Shown here: positions 1 to 11,420 of the stretch, piece after piece
Layout: the number at the start of each line of letters is the position of its first letter
Position numbering within the stretch: the stretch's first letter is position 1
Assembly: GCF_018598185.1 (NCBI RefSeq)
Contig: NZ_JAHESC010000006.1
Span: forward strand, 62,001-126,000
Reading direction: 5' to 3'
Source: Dawidia soli
GTDB taxonomy: Bacteria > Bacteroidota > Bacteroidia > Cytophagales > Cyclobacteriaceae
Length of the DNA: 64,000 nt
Program-made: the position numbers and the translations under genes
The notes under the pieces: model-generated
Database searches by the model: none
What the model saw: the letters and a program-made list of their open reading frames with translations, nothing else
What the model was told of the DNA's origin: nothing

Positions 1-435
1 GTCTGCTTTCAACGCGGCCTTGATAGCGGGTACCGTTTTGCGATCTCCTGTTGCCGGCGCCTGGTGAAAGACATATAGTTTGCCGCCGGGCTTGAGAAAT
101 TTTTTGACCAACGCCAGTTCGGGTGAGCCGGTCTTCCAGAAGTAGTTTACGTTAAACGCCACGATCTTGTGGAACCCTTTGTCGGGCAATGGCGCATCGT
201 AAAGGGTCGCGGCGAGCAGGTTCACCTTTTTGGTTGTAATCCATTCTTCATTGCGTTTTGCCGCCCGGGTGATCATGGGCTGGGATCTGTCAAGGGCAAC
301 AATAATTCCTGTTGTCAGGCCTTCCGCGAGCGAGGCTACCAGCAGGCCGGCGCCGCATCCAATTTCCAGAATGTGATCAGTAGCGGCTGCGTCGATTACG
401 GTAGCAGCCCAGGCGAAGCGGGCGGGTATGGCCAT
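1..435 (-). CDS. SAM-dependent methyltransferase, 3' end cut off
   Basis: This is the N-terminal 145 codons of a class I S-adenosylmethionine-dependent methyltransferase; the rest lies beyond the window edge. The SAM-binding motif I (EIGCGAGLL) is at about residues 24-32. An acidic strand-2 end (VALDRSQPM) follows, and a later KPGGKLYVF segment fits the family's strand-5 region. An in-frame TAA lies four codons before the ATG, so this start is the only good one. It is divergent from the TonB-dependent receptor across about 220 bp in which I see no other gene. The substrate cannot be told from the sequence. Confidence 0.8.
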   Translation of the reverse strand, partial: MAIPARFAWAATVIDAAATDHILEIGCGAGLLVASLAEGLTTGIIVALDRSQPMITRAAKRNEEWITTKKVNLLAATLYDAPLPDKGFHKIVAFNVNYFWKTGSPELALVKKFLKPGGKLYVFHQAPATGDRKTVPAIKAALKAD

Positions 436-657
436 TGGTGTTGTTTATATGAATTTCGGTATTTATTTCGCGAATGGCAACTATCCTTTGTTTAGCATGC
501 GATAGGTACGATTGGAAATATCGGTCCATAGATCATTCAATACGTGCTTTTCATGGGTATATTTCGACCTCCGGGCCGGTTTCTTTTCCTGCCCGCTATG
601 ATTTCGGATGTTTTTTTGTTCATTTGTTACCACCCTTATAACCGGCGATCGTCTTCT

Positions 658-3186
658 ATGGTTAAAATTCTACGGATCGTATATCTTATCATGGGCCCCT
701 TTGTGTGCTGGGCGCAAAACCAACCCGATACCACCAAGGTGGTACTCCTGCACGACGTTGTGCTGACGGCATCGCGGCTGGAAGAGGACCTGGGGCGCTC
801 GCCTGTCAGTGTCGAAAAACTATCGTCCCGCGTTCTCTATCATTCCGCGGCGCCATCGTTCTTTGATGCATTGGAAAATGTCAAGGGGGTACAGATGCTG
901 GTGCCGAGTGTTGGGTTTAAAGTGATCAACACGCGCGGCTTTGGGAATACAACCAATGTACGGTTTGTCCAGATGGTCGATGGCATGGACAATCAGGCAC
1001 CACACCTGGGTACGCCGATCGCGAACATGCTCGGCCCGAGCGACCTGGATATACAACGTGTCGAGATCATTCCCGGTACGGCCTCGGCACTATATGGTAT
1101 GAATGCGATCAACGGCATGGCTAATTTCCTGACGAGAGATCCTTTTACCACAGAGGGGATAAGTTTGCAACAAAAGACCGGTGTCAACCGCATTCACACG
1201 GAAGGGGGCGGGAAGATATTTTCGGAGACGAGTCTGCGATGGGCCCGGAAGATCAACGAACACCTCGCGTTTAAGATCAATGGCTCGTACGTAACGGCTA
1301 CGGACTGGATTGCCGATGATCATACCGATCTGGCCGGCCATGCCAATGCCAGCACGGGGTTGCTGGGCGCGGACAATCCGGCGTTCGATCCTGTAAACGG
1401 CTATGGCAACGAGTCGTCCAATCGCCGCACGCTGTCGCTGGGGGGTAAGAACTATGTCGTCGCCCGTACAGGCTATGACGAACAGGAGCTCGTAGACTAT
1501 AGCATTCACAACGTTAAGGCCGACGCGGCGCTGCACTATGCCTTTACGCCCAACACCCGGCTGATCTATACGTATCGTTTCGCCAACCTCGACAATATTT
1601 ACCAGCGGGCCAACCGCTTCCGGCTCGAGGACTATCGGTTACAACAACATGGATTAGCTTTTACGTCGCGGTCGGTGCAGGCATTGGCGTATCTCAACGT
1701 CGAGAACACCGGCGAGTCTTACAATGCCCGGTCGATGGGGGAGAACATAGACCGCACGTTTAAGTCCGATAACGCCTGGTATGCCGACTATACCGCAGCC
1801 TTTCAGGACGCTGTTGCTTCTGGCATAAGCGTGGCCGATGCGCACCGGGCGGCGCGGGGTGTGAGCGATGCCGGACGGCCACAGCCGGGCACGGCGGTCT
1901 TTGACAACCTGATCGGTACACTGGGCGACATCAACAACTGGGATTATGGCGCCGCGCTGCGGGTGAAGTCAAGGATGCTGCACGTAGAAGGCCAACTGAA
2001 CGTAACGGAGGAACTGCTCGACGATCTGAAGGCTGCTACCGGTGTGGAAGTGCTGGTGGGTTTCGACCATCGTACGTATATCATCCTTCCGGATGGCAAC
2101 TACTTTATCAACCCGGAAGAGGACGGTCGCAATGTATTGTATCGCAAGACAGGCGGTTTTCTGCAGGTATCGAAGTCCTTCCGCGATAAGCTAAAGCTGG
2201 GGGCCACGCTGCGGGCCGACAAGAACGAATATTATGCGTTGAAATGGAACCCGCGGTTTACGGCGGTCTATTCGGTATCGCCGTTACACCATGTACGATT
2301 TTCGTTTCAGAATGGCTTCCGGTTTCCGAGTGTGTTCGAAGCGTTCTCCAATGTCAATAGCGGCGGTGTGAAGCGTGTGGGCGGGTTGCCGGTCATGTCA
2401 TCCGGTATATTCGAGCGTGCTTATAACCGGACGTCGATCGACGCGTTCCAGGCGGCAGTCTTACGTGATATTAACCAGAACGGTATTTCCCGGGCAGATG
2501 CGATCGTTAATAATCAAGCGCTGCTGAAGAAGAACGACTATACATATGTCGAGCCGGAAGAGATCCGCTCGTTCGAAGCCGGTTATCGCGGTGCGTTCTT
2601 TGATGAGAACCTGTACGTGGACGTGGACTTCTATTACAACCGCTACAACAACTTCATTGCCCAGGTGGAAATGAATATTCCCCGTACGTCCAATGCTGAC
2701 TCGACTTCCTACTACCTGGCCGACCGGACGCTCCAGGAGCGTTACCGCATGTGGACCAACTCGAAGACTACCGCTTACAACTATGGCGCGGGGTTGGGGC
2801 TGAAGTACCTGTTCGGCAAGCGCTTCAGCCTGAATGGCAACCTGACGTATGCACGCCTGCAACGTCGTTCGGGCAACGATGGTCTGGAAGACGGCTTCAA
2901 CACCCCGGCCTGGATTGTGAACCTCTCGGTTGGTAATAGCGATGTTTACCGGGGCTTTGGTTTTATGGTGACGTACCGCTGGCAGGATCATTATTACTGG
3001 CAATCGTTCCTCGTCAATGGTAATGTGCCGGCCTACCAGACGGTGGATGCGCAGGTGAGCAAGAAACTCAAGCAGCTGTCGGTCAAAGTGGGCGGGAGCA
3101 ACGTGTTCAACCACTATTATCATTCGTTCCTGGGCGGCCCGCGTGTGGGTGGGTTTTATTATGTGACGTTGGGGTATGGGTTTTGA
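658..3186 (+). CDS. TonB-dependent outer-membrane receptor
   Basis: An 842-residue outer-membrane receptor that should import a ligand using TonB-ExbBD energy. The start at 658 gives a classic signal peptide (MVKILRIVYLIMGPFVCWAQ); the open frame extends further upstream, but that extension does not look like an export signal. A plug domain follows (VVLTASRLEEDLGRSPVSV, then the TRGFG and VEIIPGTASALYG segments around residues 100-145), then a long beta barrel ending in an aromatic residue (LGYGF). It lacks the N-terminal carboxypeptidase-like domain of SusC proteins, so it resembles siderophore or vitamin receptors more than glycan importers. No partner SusD is present and the ligand is unknown. 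Confidence 0.85.
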   Translation: MVKILRIVYLIMGPFVCWAQNQPDTTKVVLLHDVVLTASRLEEDLGRSPVSVEKLSSRVLYHSAAPSFFDALENVKGVQMLVPSVGFKVINTRGFGNTTNVRFVQMVDGMDNQAPHLGTPIANMLGPSDLDIQRVEIIPGTASALYGMNAINGMANFLTRDPFTTEGISLQQKTGVNRIHTEGGGKIFSETSLRWARKINEHLAFKINGSYVTATDWIADDHTDLAGHANASTGLLGADNPAFDPVNGYGNESSNRRTLSLGGKNYVVARTGYDEQELVDYSIHNVKADAALHYAFTPNTRLIYTYRFANLDNIYQRANRFRLEDYRLQQHGLAFTSRSVQALAYLNVENTGESYNARSMGENIDRTFKSDNAWYADYTAAFQDAVASGISVADAHRAARGVSDAGRPQPGTAVFDNLIGTLGDINNWDYGAALRVKSRMLHVEGQLNVTEELLDDLKAATGVEVLVGFDHRTYIILPDGNYFINPEEDGRNVLYRKTGGFLQVSKSFRDKLKLGATLRADKNEYYALKWNPRFTAVYSVSPLHHVRFSFQNGFRFPSVFEAFSNVNSGGVKRVGGLPVMSSGIFERAYNRTSIDAFQAAVLRDINQNGISRADAIVNNQALLKKNDYTYVEPEEIRSFEAGYRGAFFDENLYVDVDFYYNRYNNFIAQVEMNIPRTSNADSTSYYLADRTLQERYRMWTNSKTTAYNYGAGLGLKYLFGKRFSLNGNLTYARLQRRSGNDGLEDGFNTPAWIVNLSVGNSDVYRGFGFMVTYRWQDHYYWQSFLVNGNVPAYQTVDAQVSKKLKQLSVKVGGSNVFNHYYHSFLGGPRVGGFYYVTLGYGF

Positions 3187-3213
3187 GCGCATGTTGTAAC
3201 TTGCCGTACAACA

Positions 3214-3768
3214 ATGCATCACACGCAAGACACGATCCTATCTGCCGTTCGCGATTTCGCAAATCGTGCCCACGGCGACCAGCGCCGGCGTTATGTCGAC
3301 GATCCTTATATTGTGCACCCGGTGCGGGTGATGGAGATATGCCGCGCCTATACGCAGGATATTGCTACGCTGTGCGCGGCACTGCTGCACGATGTGCTGG
3401 AAGATACGCCGGTGCGAGAGGCCGCGATCCGCACGTTTCTTGAAACGTTGATGGCCGAGGCCGACGTTGCCCGTACGCTGCAGATGGTGGTGGAGCTGAC
3501 CGATGTGTATACGCATGAACGGCATCCGCGCATGAAGCGAAAGGAGCGGCGGGCGCGCGAGGCGGAGCGGCTTGGTACGGTGAGCGCGGAGGCACAGACG
3601 GTCAAGTATGCAGACATTCTGGATAACACCGCAGATATTGCGCAGAACGATCCGAACTTTGCCCCGGTGTATGCCCGCGAATGTCAGGCTATCGTAAACG
3701 CGATGGATAGAGGTGATGCCGACCTGCGCAGACGGGCGGTGGCTGCGCTGGCAGAGGTTGTTCAATGA
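3214..3768 (+). CDS. HD-domain protein, small alarmone hydrolase-like
   Basis: A 184-residue single-domain HD protein related to the hydrolase half of RelA/SpoT and to MESH1-type small alarmone hydrolases, which remove pyrophosphate from (p)ppGpp. Visible signatures are HGDQRRRYVDDPYIVHP near the N terminus, the metal-binding LLHDVLEDT (HDxxED) and a later VKYADILDN helix. No synthetase, TGS or ACT domain is present, so only hydrolysis would be expected. It starts 27 bp after the receptor gene and may be cotranscribed with it. Its 3' end overlaps the convergent hydrolase gene by 7 bp. Activity on (p)ppGpp is inferred from the motifs. Confidence 0.8.
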   Translation: MHHTQDTILSAVRDFANRAHGDQRRRYVDDPYIVHPVRVMEICRAYTQDIATLCAALLHDVLEDTPVREAAIRTFLETLMAEADVARTLQMVVELTDVYTHERHPRMKRKERRAREAERLGTVSAEAQTVKYADILDNTADIAQNDPNFAPVYARECQAIVNAMDRGDADLRRRAVAALAEVVQ

Positions 3769-4571
3769 AAGAAGCCCGGCAGGTCTTCCTGTAAGAATTG
3801 GGCGTATTCCGGGAAGCTTCCCAGATCGTTGTGGCCACCACCCTTTACCAGGATCAGTTTCTTTTTAGTTTGTATAGCGTTCAGCAGTCGTTGACTGTGT
3901 GTGGGCGGAATGAGCTCGTCCTGCGTGCCGTGCAGCAGCACAACGGGGCATGTAAGGGAAGTGATCTTGTGCAGATTGTTGAACCGAAAGCGAAGATATA
4001 ACGAAGGGAAAAAGAAGGGGACCTTTTCGTTGGCCAACGCGCTGAGCGATGTATAGGGTGATTCGAGCACGAGGCCCCGGACAAGATACCGTGTGGCCAC
4101 TTCTACCGCCACGCCACTGCCTATAGACCGGCCGTATACCAGGATATTCTGCGGTAAGATATGAAGCTCCTTTGTGAGGTATTCGTAGGCGGCTTCGCCG
4201 TCGGCATACATGCCTTGCTCGGAGATCTGCCCGGTGCTTTTGCCGTAGCCGCGGTAGTCGATGATCAATACCGCGTAGCCCAGCGCGGAGAAATCTTCGG
4301 TGACGAACTTCCATCCGCTCAGGTCGCCGGCGTTGCCGTGAAAGTATAGTATCACTTCCGGGCGTGTGCCTTCGCAGTAGAGCGCGTGGATGGTTTCGTA
4401 GTCGCGGGCTTCGAGGAATACTTCGTGCTGGTGGCTGGACAAGTTCAGGTTGGTGTTCCGCGCCATCTTGCCGGGGTAGAAGATCAGCTTCCGCTGGAAG
4501 ATGTATAACAAGAGGGCGACCAGGATATAGAGGGCGATGACGGAATATGCGAGGATCTTCAGGGCTTGCAT
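3762..4571 (-). CDS. alpha/beta hydrolase, membrane-anchored (BEM46/ABHD13-like)
   Basis: A 269-residue serine hydrolase with one N-terminal membrane segment (about residues 8-25), so the catalytic domain is probably held at the inner membrane. Oxyanion-region HGN is at 78-80. The nucleophile elbow GRSIGS places the serine at 149; aspartate 218 (HGTQDELIP) and histidine 247 (GGGHND) complete the triad. The pattern matches the BEM46/ABHD13 group. I chose the ATG at 4571 because codons further upstream overlap cheB in another frame and are arginine-rich nonsense. It lies 23 bp after cheB and may be read as the last gene of the chemosensory operon. The substrate is unknown. Confidence 0.8.
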   Translation of the reverse strand: MQALKILAYSVIALYILVALLLYIFQRKLIFYPGKMARNTNLNLSSHQHEVFLEARDYETIHALYCEGTRPEVILYFHGNAGDLSGWKFVTEDFSALGYAVLIIDYRGYGKSTGQISEQGMYADGEAAYEYLTKELHILPQNILVYGRSIGSGVAVEVATRYLVRGLVLESPYTSLSALANEKVPFFFPSLYLRFRFNNLHKITSLTCPVVLLHGTQDELIPPTHSQRLLNAIQTKKKLILVKGGGHNDLGSFPEYAQFLQEDLPGFFH

Positions 4572-4594
4572 GCAGGTGGTTTGTCTTTGTGGCG

Positions 4595-6555
<1,961 letters not shown>

Positions 6556-6558
6556 GGA

Positions 6559-8241
6559 TCAGAAGTTCTCGTAGCGCTTGTCAAGCTGATCGTGATCATG
6601 GTTGCCCATGTCGAGATTTATACCTGCCATCTTAGAAGGTGTACTTTTGATTGCGCTCTTGTACAGGTTCGGCGCGCCGGCGCTGGCTTGTGCCGGGCGC
6701 GATTTATAGGGCGCCGTCGTGGCGGCGCGCTGTGCCTGGTTCTTGTCGAGGCGGAAGAACGATACGGTTTCCCGCAGGTGGTCGGCCTGGCTCGACAGCT
6801 CTTCCGCACCGCTTGCCATTTCTTCTGATGCCGAAGCGTTTTGCTGGATCACCTGGTTGAATTGCTGGATGGCATTGTTCACCTGCTCGGCACCCGTATT
6901 CTGCTCGAGGCTGGCGGCAGAGATCTCTTGTACCAGTCTGGCTGTGCTTTGGATGTTCGGCACGATCTGATCGAGTAGCTTGCCGGAGCGATCGGCGATG
7001 GAAACACTTGCCGAAGAGAGCTCATTGATCTCGGCCGCGGCTACCTGGCTGCGTTCGGCCAGCTTGCGCACCTCGGCGGCAACGACGGCAAAGCCTTTAC
7101 CATGGTCGCCGGCACGTGCGGCTTCCACGGCGGCGTTCAGCGCGAGCAGATTAGTCTGGCGGGCGATCTCGCCGATGATGGAGATCTTCTCCGCAATTTT
7201 CTTCATCGAGTCAACGGTATGGTTAACCGAACGGCTGCCGTCCTGGATATCGTCGGCGGCTTTCAGGGCGATCTTTTCCGTCTGCTGCGCATTGTCGGTG
7301 TTTTGCTGGATGTTGGCCACCATCTCTTCCATCGACGACGAGATCTGCTCGGCCGATGCCGCCTGCTCCTGCGAGCCTTGCGACATCTGTTGTGACGTGG
7401 CGCTCATCTGCGCACTGGCGGTAGCGATGTGATCGGATGCGGTCGATACGAAGGTGAGCACTTCGCGCAACTTGTCCACCATGGCTTTGATATAGTCGAT
7501 CAGCTCGCCGAGCTCGTCGTGGGATTTGTTCTCGATATTCACGGTCAGGTCGCCGTCGGCCACGCTCTTGATGGCCGCCTTGGCATACCCGATCGAACGG
7601 GTGATGGAGGTGATGATCCAGATCGAAATACCGATGGAGATCAGCACGGCCGTAATGAGCAGGAAGGCCATTTGTGTTTTGGCTTCATTGTACAGTCCGT
7701 CGGTCTCTGTCTTGGCCTGCACCAGGGCCTTCTCGTTCTTACGCAAGATCTTGGTGAGGGCATTGATCGCGCCGAGGGCTGCTGCGCGGCCGTCGCCGGA
7801 GGAAAGTTTATACGCTTCGACCGTGGTGGAGTCGGTGTTGCGAAGGGCGAGGGATTTGATGCGGGTATAGATCTTGGCGTATTCGGCCCACCGGGTATTG
7901 AACTCTTCCATGATCTCGACGCCGGACTCGTCTGAAATGCCTTTGAGCTCGTCCATACGGGCGAGCATTTCATTTGTGCGATCTTCGATCACGCCGATAT
8001 ATTCCTGGATCTCTTCGGGGTTCTTGGTGATGATGAGCTCTTTCTCGCGTTTGGTGATGAGCTGGATATCTTCTGCCGCCTTGGAGGCCAGCATGATCCG
8101 TTTCACATTGAGGTCCACGAGCGTATTGATGCGGTCGTTCAGCATGCCGATGTTGGACAGGCCCATATAATAGATAGCGCCCGACAAGCCGATCAGTACG
8201 ACGAAGGCGGTGATCAGGCGGGCTTTTACGGTTAGTTTCAT
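6559..8241 (-). CDS. methyl-accepting chemotaxis protein, 4HB/HAMP type
   Basis: A 560-residue chemoreceptor. The first membrane helix (about 8-28) is followed by a roughly 160-residue four-helix-bundle sensor region, a second membrane helix (about 190-210, [20 protein letters not shown]), a HAMP linker, and the MCP signalling domain. The hairpin tip [20 protein letters not shown] and the [18 protein letters not shown] segment are well conserved. A flexible tail of some 60 residues ends in RYENF, matching the x-aromatic-x-x-aromatic CheR-docking consensus. It lies 12 bp after cheW. The ligand is unknown; the sensor region has no Cache or PAS signature. Confidence 0.93.
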   Translation of the reverse strand: MKLTVKARLITAFVVLIGLSGAIYYMGLSNIGMLNDRINTLVDLNVKRIMLASKAAEDIQLITKREKELIITKNPEEIQEYIGVIEDRTNEMLARMDELKGISDESGVEIMEEFNTRWAEYAKIYTRIKSLALRNTDSTTVEAYKLSSGDGRAAALGAINALTKILRKNEKALVQAKTETDGLYNEAKTQMAFLLITAVLISIGISIWIITSITRSIGYAKAAIKSVADGDLTVNIENKSHDELGELIDYIKAMVDKLREVLTFVSTASDHIATASAQMSATSQQMSQGSQEQAASAEQISSSMEEMVANIQQNTDNAQQTEKIALKAADDIQDGSRSVNHTVDSMKKIAEKISIIGEIARQTNLLALNAAVEAARAGDHGKGFAVVAAEVRKLAERSQVAAAEINELSSASVSIADRSGKLLDQIVPNIQSTARLVQEISAASLEQNTGAEQVNNAIQQFNQVIQQNASASEEMASGAEELSSQADHLRETVSFFRLDKNQAQRAATTAPYKSRPAQASAGAPNLYKSAIKSTPSKMAGINLDMGNHDHDQLDKRYENF

Positions 8242-8253
8242 GTGAGATGGGGG

Positions 8254-8757
8254 TTACGAGTGAGTGGTCGACTCCTGGTCGGAGGTGTTTTGTAAAATAG
8301 AAAGCTCTTCGGTGCTGAAGACCAGCCCGATGTTGAGCAGCATGATAAACTGGTCGTGGTGTTTGACCATGCCGTTGATAAACCCGGATTTGTAGCGCGA
8401 GCCGATCGACGGAGCGGGCTGAATGCGGGCTGCGTCGATCTCGAGTACTTCCTGTACGGAGTCGACGATGGCGCCGAGTACGATCTGCTGGTCATCGATC
8501 GTGAGGTTCAAGACCAGGATGCAGGTGTCGACGGTGTCGGGGATTTTTTCAAGCCCGAATTTCAAGCGTGTGTCGACGACGGGCAGTACAATGCCGCGCA
8601 GGTTGATAACCCCCCGCATGAAGTGCGGAGCGCGGGGTACTTTGGTGATCTTGGAGAGCTCCAGGATCTCCGAAACGTCGGCCACGCTGGTGGCAAAGAG
8701 CTCGTCGTCTAACCAGAACGTTAGATACGACTGACTGGTGACAGTGACGGTTTCCAT
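8254..8757 (-). CDS. cheW: CheW adaptor protein
   Basis: A 167-residue CheW coupling the receptor to CheA. Family features are the N-terminal FWLDDELFATSVADVSEILEL strand/helix region split around residue 20, the VPRAPHFMRGVINLRGIVLPVVD signature core, and IGSRYKSGFINGMVK near the C terminus. Length and order are normal for CheW. It sits between cheA (20 bp upstream) and the MCP gene (12 bp downstream). It is probably part of the receptor-CheA core complex encoded by this operon. Confidence 0.95.
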   Translation of the reverse strand: METVTVTSQSYLTFWLDDELFATSVADVSEILELSKITKVPRAPHFMRGVINLRGIVLPVVDTRLKFGLEKIPDTVDTCILVLNLTIDDQQIVLGAIVDSVQEVLEIDAARIQPAPSIGSRYKSGFINGMVKHHDQFIMLLNIGLVFSTEELSILQNTSDQESTTHS

Positions 8758-8777
8758 GAGGATATGTGCAGTTAGAT

Positions 8778-10808
8778 TTAGTGCTGGTGTAACAGGCGGT
8801 TCTCGTCGATGAGCTGGCGTACCAGTTTGTGAATGTCCATGACCAGGGCCACGGTGCCGTCGCCGAGAATGGTGGCGCCGCTGAACTCCTCGCGGTTTTC
8901 ATAGAACGATCCGAGGGGTTTCATGACGGCCTGGTATTCGCCGACCACGGCGTCTACGGCGAGCCCGACCGGGAACTCGTCGTATTGAACTTTGATCACC
9001 TGGGTGATGTCGGGCCGGGGCTCGTCTTCGTGGAAGACCTGCCGCAGGTTGAAGACCGGCAAGAGGTCGCCGTCGAATTCTATTTTCTGTGCGTGCTCCT
9101 GCCGCAGCTTGTGCGTTTCGATCTCGTAGCATTTGTCGACGGCCGTCAGCGGCAGTATATATTCGGAGGAGGCGATCCTGACGCGCATGCCGTCGACAAT
9201 GGAGAGCGTCAGCGGCAGGCGGATGGTAATGGTAGTGCCTTCGTGCACACGGGAGGCGATGGATACTTCGCCGTGGATCGCCTCGATGTTGCGTTTTACA
9301 ATGTCCATGCCCACCCCGCGGCCCGAGACGTCTGTCACCTGCTCGGCCGTAGAGAAGCCGGGTTTGAAGATGAGGTCGTAGGTCTCTTTTTCCGACAGGA
9401 CGGTGTCGGCCAGGAGTAACCCTTTGGCTATAGCCTTCTGCCGGATCTTTTCCGCGTCGATGCCTTTGCCGTCGTCGGCGATCTGGATATAGACGGATGT
9501 GCCCGAATGGAATGCTTTCATGCGGATGTTGCCCTGGCGGGGTTTGCCTTTTGCTTCGCGCTCGGCGGGAGACTCGATGCCGTGGTCGATGCAGTTGCGC
9601 AGCATGTGAAGGATCGGGTCGGTGATGCTCTCGATAATGGATTTATCCAGCTCGGTCTCGACGCCCTCGGCGCTGAAGCTGATCTCTTTGCCCAACTCCT
9701 TTGACAGGTCGCGCACCAATCGCTGGAAGCGGGTCACCAGGGTGTCGATGGGGATCAAACAGATGCTGAAGGCGTTCTCGCGCAGGCGGCGCGAGATCTT
9801 CTCCATGTTCTCGGCCAGGTTGGCCAGGCCGGGTACATCGTGGCGGGCGGCCAGCAACGTAAGGCCTGCCTGCGAAGTGACCAATTCGCTGACGAGGTTT
9901 AACAGCTCGTCGAGCTTGTCGGACGACACCCGGATGCTGGTAACATGATTCTTCGACGTCGCGGCGGGTGCCGGCGCCGTTGCAGCGGGTGCGCCGGCTG
10001 TTGCTGTAACCCCTGCGCGCAGTGCCTGGGTGACGAGGTGCCGGATGGCCGGTAGCCCGAACGGTGCAGCGCCAAACGGTTTGATGTCGAGCGCCTGGAT
10101 GAATTCCGGGACGAGGAGCAGATCGGAGTCGGCGATCTTTTCGACGGTCACGTCGCAGCAGTCTTCGGCAAAGATGAATACACCCTGGACTTCGTCCAGG
10201 GTGTTCTTACTCGCGAGGAAAACTTCAAAGCCAGTGTAACACCCTGTCGGGTCGAGCGCGTCGAGCGGTGGGACTTCGTGCAGGTGGGGCAACACGCGTG
10301 CGGAGCCGAGTGACACGAGGTCTTCGATGAGGTATAGTGGGTTCGTACCTTTCAGCTGTACATTGGCGTGCGGCCTGCAGTGCACGTAGAACGTGGCCAC
10401 GCCGGCGGGCGTGTTGCTTTGCTGGCCGCGGGCCACGCTGGTCAGTCCTGCGATCGCGGTGCGCAGCGTTTCGTGGCGCGCGCGGTTGGCGGGGTCTTGC
10501 ATGGCCTGGTCGCGAATGATCTTCTTTACGTGGTCGATCGCTTCCAGCGTTACTTCCAGCACCTCGTTGGTGGCGGTGAAGCGGCCCGTGCGGATCAGGT
10601 CGTATACCGTTTCCAGCTCATGGGTGAGCGCGCTCAGGCTTTCAAACCCAAACATGCTGGCCGACCCTTTGAGGGTATGCATGGACCGGAAGATGGTTTC
10701 AATGAATGTTTTGTTGGTGCGGTCCTTGTCGAACTGCAATAATGTCTCTTCGAGGCTGGCGATGAGCTCTTCGGCCTCGGCAATAAATATGCCCTGGAGA
10801 TGGTCCAT
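8778..10808 (-). CDS. cheA: CheA chemotaxis histidine kinase
   Basis: A 676-residue CheA. The Hpt domain carries the phospho-acceptor H44 in SMHTLKGSA. A middle region (about 145-270) is compatible with a P2 response-regulator docking domain. The dimerisation helices (SSDKLDELLNLVSELV) start near residue 295. The ATPase domain shows the N box (LRNCIDHGIE), DDGKGID and GRGVGMDIVKRNIEAI. A CheW-like P5 domain ends the protein. All kinase motifs look intact. The gene starts 3 bp after the STAS gene. It should phosphorylate CheB here and possibly a CheY encoded elsewhere. Confidence 0.95.
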   Translation of the reverse strand: MDHLQGIFIAEAEELIASLEETLLQFDKDRTNKTFIETIFRSMHTLKGSASMFGFESLSALTHELETVYDLIRTGRFTATNEVLEVTLEAIDHVKKIIRDQAMQDPANRARHETLRTAIAGLTSVARGQQSNTPAGVATFYVHCRPHANVQLKGTNPLYLIEDLVSLGSARVLPHLHEVPPLDALDPTGCYTGFEVFLASKNTLDEVQGVFIFAEDCCDVTVEKIADSDLLLVPEFIQALDIKPFGAAPFGLPAIRHLVTQALRAGVTATAGAPAATAPAPAATSKNHVTSIRVSSDKLDELLNLVSELVTSQAGLTLLAARHDVPGLANLAENMEKISRRLRENAFSICLIPIDTLVTRFQRLVRDLSKELGKEISFSAEGVETELDKSIIESITDPILHMLRNCIDHGIESPAEREAKGKPRQGNIRMKAFHSGTSVYIQIADDGKGIDAEKIRQKAIAKGLLLADTVLSEKETYDLIFKPGFSTAEQVTDVSGRGVGMDIVKRNIEAIHGEVSIASRVHEGTTITIRLPLTLSIVDGMRVRIASSEYILPLTAVDKCYEIETHKLRQEHAQKIEFDGDLLPVFNLRQVFHEDEPRPDITQVIKVQYDEFPVGLAVDAVVGEYQAVMKPLGSFYENREEFSGATILGDGTVALVMDIHKLVRQLIDENRLLHQH

Positions 10809-10811
10809 AGG

Positions 10812-11147
10812 TTAGTGCGTCACGTGGGGTAGGGGACTGTTTTGCGGTTGCAACAAGGCATCGAACCCGGTAAGCTTCATGAGCTTAAAGTCGTTTTCGT
10901 TCAGCCCCGAGGAGACCGTGAGGGCACGCCCTTCGGCGCGGACTTCCTGCAAGAAGGCCCAAAGCATCTGTAGAAAGCACAGGTCGATGGCGATCGGCTG
11001 ATCGATGGTAAGGGTCGTTACATCTGTCTTGGTGCGCAGCTTGCCGAACAAGGCCACGAGCGCAGCGTCATGCTGCCGGGTCAGCTCGCCGGTAATTTTA
11101 CCTTTGGTGCCCGACGGCGTCTTGATAATGTTTACCATGGGCTTCAT
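10812..11147 (-). CDS. STAS-domain-like protein, first gene of che operon
   Basis: A 111-residue protein resembling single-domain STAS proteins (anti-sigma-factor antagonist fold): a hydrophobic strand (DVTTLTID), the IDLCFLQMLWAFLQEVRAEG strand-helix, and LMKLTGFDALL at the end. The serine that is phosphorylated in SpoIIAA-type antagonists would fall at C57 in IDLCFL, so a phospho-switch is probably absent. It ends 3 bp before cheA and leads the operon, suggesting a structural or regulatory role with CheA. Its exact job cannot be read from sequence. Confidence 0.6.
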   Translation of the reverse strand: MKPMVNIIKTPSGTKGKITGELTRQHDAALVALFGKLRTKTDVTTLTIDQPIAIDLCFLQMLWAFLQEVRAEGRALTVSSGLNENDFKLMKLTGFDALLQPQNSPLPHVTH

Positions 11148-11268
11148 AACACAGAAAAAACAGACCGGTAAGCCGGGATTGAAAAAGTGGTTTTAGAAGG
11201 GATTTTTTCCGCCGTGTAAAAAGCTTGCATAGCGATGAGTTTTGACCAACATATACCTGGCCGTCTGG

Positions 11269-11276
11269 CAAAGGTA
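11269..11276 (-). promoter_or_regulatory. possible -7 box for the che operon
   Basis: On the minus strand this reads TACCTTTG, a perfect match to the Bacteroidota -7 consensus TAnnTTTG. It lies about 120 bp before the STAS gene start. I see no clear TTG -33 element at the usual distance, so the call is weak. Confidence 0.35.
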
Positions 11277-11420
11277 GACGGTGGTCTCTCATAGCGGCAT
11301 CGTGAAAACATCGTATTTTTCATTACCCGGAGATACGCACGCGGCTTCCGTATAAATACTTAGAACCGAGGGGGCGGTGGCATGATATTTTACCCCGCTG
11401 CGGGGTGACCTTATACATAT

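Noticed and set aside
544-657. Upstream extension of the TonB-dependent receptor frame
   Set aside because: The added 38 residues do not form an export signal, while the ATG at 658 gives a normal signal peptide.
11392-11406. Short hairpin ACCCCG/CGGGGT just before the sorbosone dehydrogenase-like gene
   Set aside because: Too short to call a riboswitch or terminator, and no T tract follows.
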